From: Bacteroidota bacterium
GTDB taxonomy: Bacteria > Bacteroidota > Rhodothermia > Rhodothermales > UBA10348
Direction of reading: 5' to 3'
Length of the DNA: 6,540 nucleotides
NCBI GenBank assembly: GCA_004356265.1
Contig: SMXK01000013.1
Coordinates: 1-6,540 of the forward strand
Below are positions 4,261 through 6,540 of this stretch, in pieces. A program made the translations under genes and the position numbers. Below the pieces are notes generated by a model, which was given only the letters and a program-made list of their open reading frames with translations, made no database searches and was not told where the DNA came from. The stretch's first letter is position 1; every line of letters begins with the position of its first letter.

Positions 4261-4821
4261 ATGGACGGATATAAAGCAAGATTAAAAACTCGGTACAAGG
4301 ACGAGATCGTATCGCAGCTCACAAAAGAGTTCGACTATGCGAACGTTATGGAAGTGCCTAAGCTGGTGAAGATCAGTGTAAATAAGGGCATGGGGGAAGC
4401 GGCGCAGAATAAGAAAGTCCTTGACGATGCAGTTGAAGAATTGCGTCGGATTACAGGCCAGCAGCCAGTCATTCGTTCGGCACGCAAAAGTGTTTCGAAC
4501 TTCAAGCTTCGCGAAGGAATGCCCATTGGTACATCGGTCACTCTTCGTGGCGACATGATGTACGAATTTATGGACAGGCTGATTACGTTGACGCTTCCGC
4601 GGGTTCGTGACTTTCGCGGAATCCCTGACAAAAGTTTTGATGGACGTGGCAACTACTCTCTCGGAATCAAAGAGCAAATTGTTTTTCTGGAAATCGAGGT
4701 AGACAAAATTGATCGCATTGGTGGCCTGGATATCACATTTGTGACGACAGCAAAAACTGATGAAGAAGGACTGGCGCTTCTGAAGGCACTTGGAATGCCT
4801 TTCGTAAAACGCGATAACTAA
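4261..4821 (+). CDS. rplE: 50S ribosomal protein L5 (uL5)
   Basis: L5 binds 5S rRNA with L18 and L25-type proteins in the central protuberance and contacts P-site tRNA and S13. The 186-residue product (family 178-187) shows KLVKISVNKGMGEA (34-47), LRRITGQQPV (61-70), ARKSVSNFKLREG (74-86), MDRLITLTLPRVRDFRG (104-120), the SFDGRGNYSLGIKEQI region (125-140) and the DITFVTTAKTDEEG segment near the end. One oddity is FLE at 142-144, where the family almost always has FPE: codon 143 is CTG rather than a CCN proline codon. The frame is otherwise intact. The start has only a weak purine stretch (aagaag) upstream. In E. coli, S8 represses the spc operon by binding mRNA near this gene; I cannot recognise that site here. 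Confidence 0.99.
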   Translation: MDGYKARLKTRYKDEIVSQLTKEFDYANVMEVPKLVKISVNKGMGEAAQNKKVLDDAVEELRRITGQQPVIRSARKSVSNFKLREGMPIGTSVTLRGDMMYEFMDRLITLTLPRVRDFRGIPDKSFDGRGNYSLGIKEQIVFLEIEVDKIDRIGGLDITFVTTAKTDEEGLALLKALGMPFVKRDN

Positions 4822-4857
4822 CATAACACAGGATATTCCCAAGCGGAATCTGCAGGT

Positions 4858-5127
4858 ATGGCAAAAAAGAGTTGGATAGCAAGAGAGCGTAAAAGGAAGC
4901 GGCTGGTTGAACAGTATGCTGAACGACGAAAAAGTTTAAAGGCAGCTGGAGACTGGGAAGGTTTGCAAAAACTTCCGCGAGACTCATGCGCCGTTAGGAT
5001 GAGAAACAGGTGTCGTTTGACTGGCCGTGCTCGCGGATACATGAGACAGTTTGGACTATCCCGTATTGCTTTCAGGGAACTCGCCAGGAGCGGAATGATT
5101 CCCGGCATACGTAAGGCCAGCTGGTAA
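4858..5127 (+). CDS. rpsN: 30S ribosomal protein S14 (uS14), zinc-independent form
   Basis: S14 binds the three-way junction of the 16S rRNA 3' domain in the 30S head beside S3, S10 and S19. The 89-residue product is the zinc-free class: it has only two Cys (44 and 52) and lacks the paired CxxC motifs of the roughly 61-residue zinc-ribbon type. The signature region RNRCRLTGRARGYMRQFGLS (49-68) is followed by FRELA and the conserved end IPGIRKASW. The start at 4858 gives MAKKSWIARERKRKR, a normal N-terminus; aagcggaatctgcaggt upstream has no good SD. It stands between L5 and S8, its standard place. Confidence 0.99.
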   Translation: MAKKSWIARERKRKRLVEQYAERRKSLKAAGDWEGLQKLPRDSCAVRMRNRCRLTGRARGYMRQFGLSRIAFRELARSGMIPGIRKASW

Positions 5128-5193
5128 ACTACTATTAAACAATCTTCAGGCGGGCATATGTACATGCGGTCTGAGAATTACTGAAACGATAGA

Positions 5194-5595
5194 ATGAGCG
5201 CAATATCAGACCCATTGTCAGATTATCTGGCCAGGATCAGGAACGCACACAAGGCGGGTCATCGCCATGTCGACATTCCGTCCTCCAAATTGAAGAGAGC
5301 ATTCACACAGATTCTGCTCGACAAAGGGTATATCCGACGGTATATCAATATTGACGATGGCAAACAAGGTTTGCTCCGTTTATACCTGAAATACGAATCA
5401 AACGGAAATCCGGTTATCCGCTCCATGAAGCGAGTGTCTAAACCAGGGCTCCGTCAGTATGTCAATGCAGAGGATTTGCCACGCGTTCGCAACGGCCTAG
5501 GCATAGCAATCATCTCAACCTCACGCGGTGTTCTGACCGATAAAGAAGCTCGCGTAAACCGCATTGGCGGTGAAGTATTAGCCTATATATACTAG
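5194..5595 (+). CDS. rpsH: 30S ribosomal protein S8 (uS8)
   Basis: S8 is a primary binder of the 16S rRNA central domain (helix 21), and in E. coli it is the translational repressor of the spc operon. The 133-residue length is typical (130-133). The N-terminal domain has ISDPLSDYLARIRNA (4-18) and IPSSKLKRA (28-36); the C-terminal domain carries the signature GLGIAIISTSRGVLTD (101-116) followed by KEARVNRIGGEVLAYIY. The start codon is preceded by gaaacgataga, without an SD but with A at -3. The 66-nt spacer before it is the longest in the window; it holds an interrupted inverted repeat (TCAG 5146-5149 with CTGA 5171-5174, GCAT 5154-5157 with ATGC 5164-5167) too weak to interpret. Confidence 0.99.
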   Translation: MSAISDPLSDYLARIRNAHKAGHRHVDIPSSKLKRAFTQILLDKGYIRRYINIDDGKQGLLRLYLKYESNGNPVIRSMKRVSKPGLRQYVNAEDLPRVRNGLGIAIISTSRGVLTDKEARVNRIGGEVLAYIY

Positions 5596-5650
5596 TGCCA
5601 CACCGGTTGAGTAATTACCATTTTGTCAGAAGCAAGAAAAGAGAATTGAA

Positions 5651-6205
5651 ATGTCGCGAGTAGGAAATGCACCTATCGAAGTGATCGACCAGGTCACGGT
5701 AGACATCGCAAAAAATAATTTAGTGACGGTGAAGGGACCCAAAGGGGAACTGACGCTGCAGGTGGACCCGGAACTCGGTGTATCTATTGAGGACACAACT
5801 CTAACTGTCACTCGTCCAACAGATCAGAAACGTCATAAGGCTCTGCACGGGTTATACCGTTCTTTGCTGGACAATATGGTTGTCGGCGTATCAAAGGGAT
5901 TTACACGTGAATTGGAAGTAATCGGTGTTGGATATCGGGCGGCCGTGCAGAATGGGATTCTGGAATTGGCTCTCGGTTTTTCGCACCCGATTTATCTGGT
6001 TCCACCGGAAGGCATCGACATCCAGGTCGATACCAAGCGTGGGAAAAATACGTTCGTAATCGTAAGCGGAGCCAGTAAGCAGATGGTCGGTCAGGTCGCC
6101 GCCAAAATCAGAAGCTTGAGACCGCCCGAGCCATACAAAGGCAAAGGTGTTCGCTACGTTGATGAATACGTAAGGCGTAAGGCTGGTAAAACGGCTGCCA
6201 AATAA
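5651..6205 (+). CDS. rplF: 50S ribosomal protein L6 (uL6)
   Basis: L6 sits at the base of the L7/L12 stalk near the sarcin-ricin loop and the factor-binding site. The 184-residue protein (family 175-184) has two similar alpha/beta domains. The first begins MSRVGNAPIEV and contains VKGPKGEL (27-34) and KALHGLYRSLLDNMVVGVSKG; the second has FTRELEVIGVGYRA and ends in the family signature RPPEPYKGKG (157-166) with VRYVDEYVRRKAGK. All expected segments are present. The start is preceded by gcaagaaaagagaattgaa, a weak purine-rich context with no real SD. rplR follows after 61 nt. Confidence 0.99.
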   Translation: MSRVGNAPIEVIDQVTVDIAKNNLVTVKGPKGELTLQVDPELGVSIEDTTLTVTRPTDQKRHKALHGLYRSLLDNMVVGVSKGFTRELEVIGVGYRAAVQNGILELALGFSHPIYLVPPEGIDIQVDTKRGKNTFVIVSGASKQMVGQVAAKIRSLRPPEPYKGKGVRYVDEYVRRKAGKTAAK

Positions 6206-6230
6206 GCCATAACAATATTATAACCTTGAA

Positions 6231-6253
6231 TCGAAGGGTCGGAAATCTTTCGA
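6231..6253 (+). repeat. Hairpin in the rplF-rplR spacer
   Basis: TCGAAGG (6231-6237) pairs with CTTTCGA (6247-6253) over 7 bp including one G-U, with a 9-nt loop, ending 13 nt before the rplR ATG. A 7-bp stem is at chance level for a window this size. No T-run follows, so termination is not suggested. Confidence 0.25.
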
Positions 6254-6266
6254 ATTATTCAGAACA

Positions 6267-6540
6267 ATGGCAAAGAACAAACAAGAAAAGCGGCTGCGAA
6301 CCAGACGGGGAATCCGCAAGAAAATTTCCGGGACAGCTTTACGGCCTCGGATTTCGGTCTATCGATCGAACAAGAATATATATGCACAACTGATTGATGA
6401 TGGTTCAGGCGTTACGCTTGCCTCAGCATCTAGCCTTGATGACTCCATCGCGTCCGGTAACGGCGTCGCGATTGGCAAGGCCGTCGGATTGCTTCTCGCC
6501 GAAAAAGCGAAAGCTGCGTCGATTGAAACAGTTGTGATGG
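6267..6540 (+). CDS. rplR: 50S ribosomal protein L18 (uL18), 3' end cut by the window
   Basis: L18 binds 5S rRNA and, with L5, anchors it to 23S rRNA in the central protuberance. The frame is open from the ATG at 6267 to the window end, giving 91 residues plus one base; family length is about 115-120, so roughly 25 residues lie beyond. Visible features are the basic N-terminus MAKNKQEKRLRTRRGIRKKI (1-20), the conserved RPRISVYRSNKNIYAQ (26-41) and QLIDD (41-45), then AIGKAVGLLLAEKAKAASIETVV (68-90 in outline), the segment that usually precedes FDRGGY. The start is preceded by ttattcagaaca with A at -3 and no SD. It is incomplete only because of the window edge. Confidence 0.97.
   Translation, partial: MAKNKQEKRLRTRRGIRKKISGTALRPRISVYRSNKNIYAQLIDDGSGVTLASASSLDDSIASGNGVAIGKAVGLLLAEKAKAASIETVVM

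Noticed and set aside
4595..4621. 7-bp inverted repeat TTCCGCG/CGCGGAA in rplE
   Set aside because: Stems of 7 bp with loops up to 15 nt are expected several times by chance in 6.5 kb; it encodes conserved L5 residues (LPRVRDFRG).
4282..4842. 186-codon open frame on the minus strand opposite rplE
   Set aside because: Same length as L5 by coincidence, but its translation shows no family features, and the plus strand is certain to encode L5.
5158..5184. Tiny open frame ATG TAC ATG CGG... in the rpsN-rpsH spacer
   Set aside because: Only a few codons to a stop, no SD and no known small protein at this position; rpmJ is expected elsewhere in the cluster.

Overview
The window is a continuous stretch of the bacterial S10-spc ribosomal protein gene cluster, all on the + strand. 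The order is the conserved bacterial one: rplB, rpsS, rplV, rpsC, rplP, rpmC, rpsQ | rplN, rplX, rplE, rpsN, rpsH, rplF, rplR (cut by the window end). All thirteen complete genes have intact frames and lengths normal for their families, and no foreign gene, insertion sequence, tRNA or CRISPR array interrupts them.

The organism is probably a member of the Bacteroidota or a sister lineage (Rhodothermota/Balneolota type). Evidence: L2 carries the HPMGGGEG and SGGHPRS segment typical of that group; S14 is the 89-residue, zinc-free form; L14 and S17 closely resemble Bacteroidota proteins (for example the LAPEVL end of L14 and HPIYGKFI in S17). Most start codons also lack a Shine-Dalgarno (SD) sequence and are instead preceded by A-rich sequence, as is usual in Bacteroidota. 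This is a reading by eye, so phylum-level placement is likely and anything finer is not.

Layout: positions 1-25 are the tail of whatever precedes rplB (rplW expected). Positions 26-3401 hold the S10-operon part (L2, S19, L22, S3, L16, L29, S17). Positions 3454-6540 hold the spc-operon part (L14, L24, L5, S14, S8, L6, L18). Genes do not overlap. Spacers run from 2 to 66 nt; eight of the thirteen are 52-66 nt and several contain small inverted repeats. I see no convincing promoter or intrinsic terminator, so read-through transcription of the whole block is the simplest model. No gene-free stretch exceeds 66 nt.

The products are assembled together: L2, L22, L16, L29, L14, L24, L5, L6 and L18 into the large subunit, and S19, S3, S17, S14 and S8 into the small subunit. 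As protein-coding content this is an ordinary housekeeping region and I found no new system. The least ordinary signal is at the nucleic-acid level: an unusual cluster of strong inverted repeats from the 3' end of rplP through rpmC to the rpsQ start (about 2820-3120). It includes a perfect 22-nt palindrome, a perfect 10-bp hairpin, and a three-armed element at the rpmC/rpsQ junction that can form two mutually exclusive stems. Also notable are two isolated strong SD sequences (rplN, rplX), an acidic C-terminal tail on L22, and a Pro-to-Leu change at a highly conserved position of L5.
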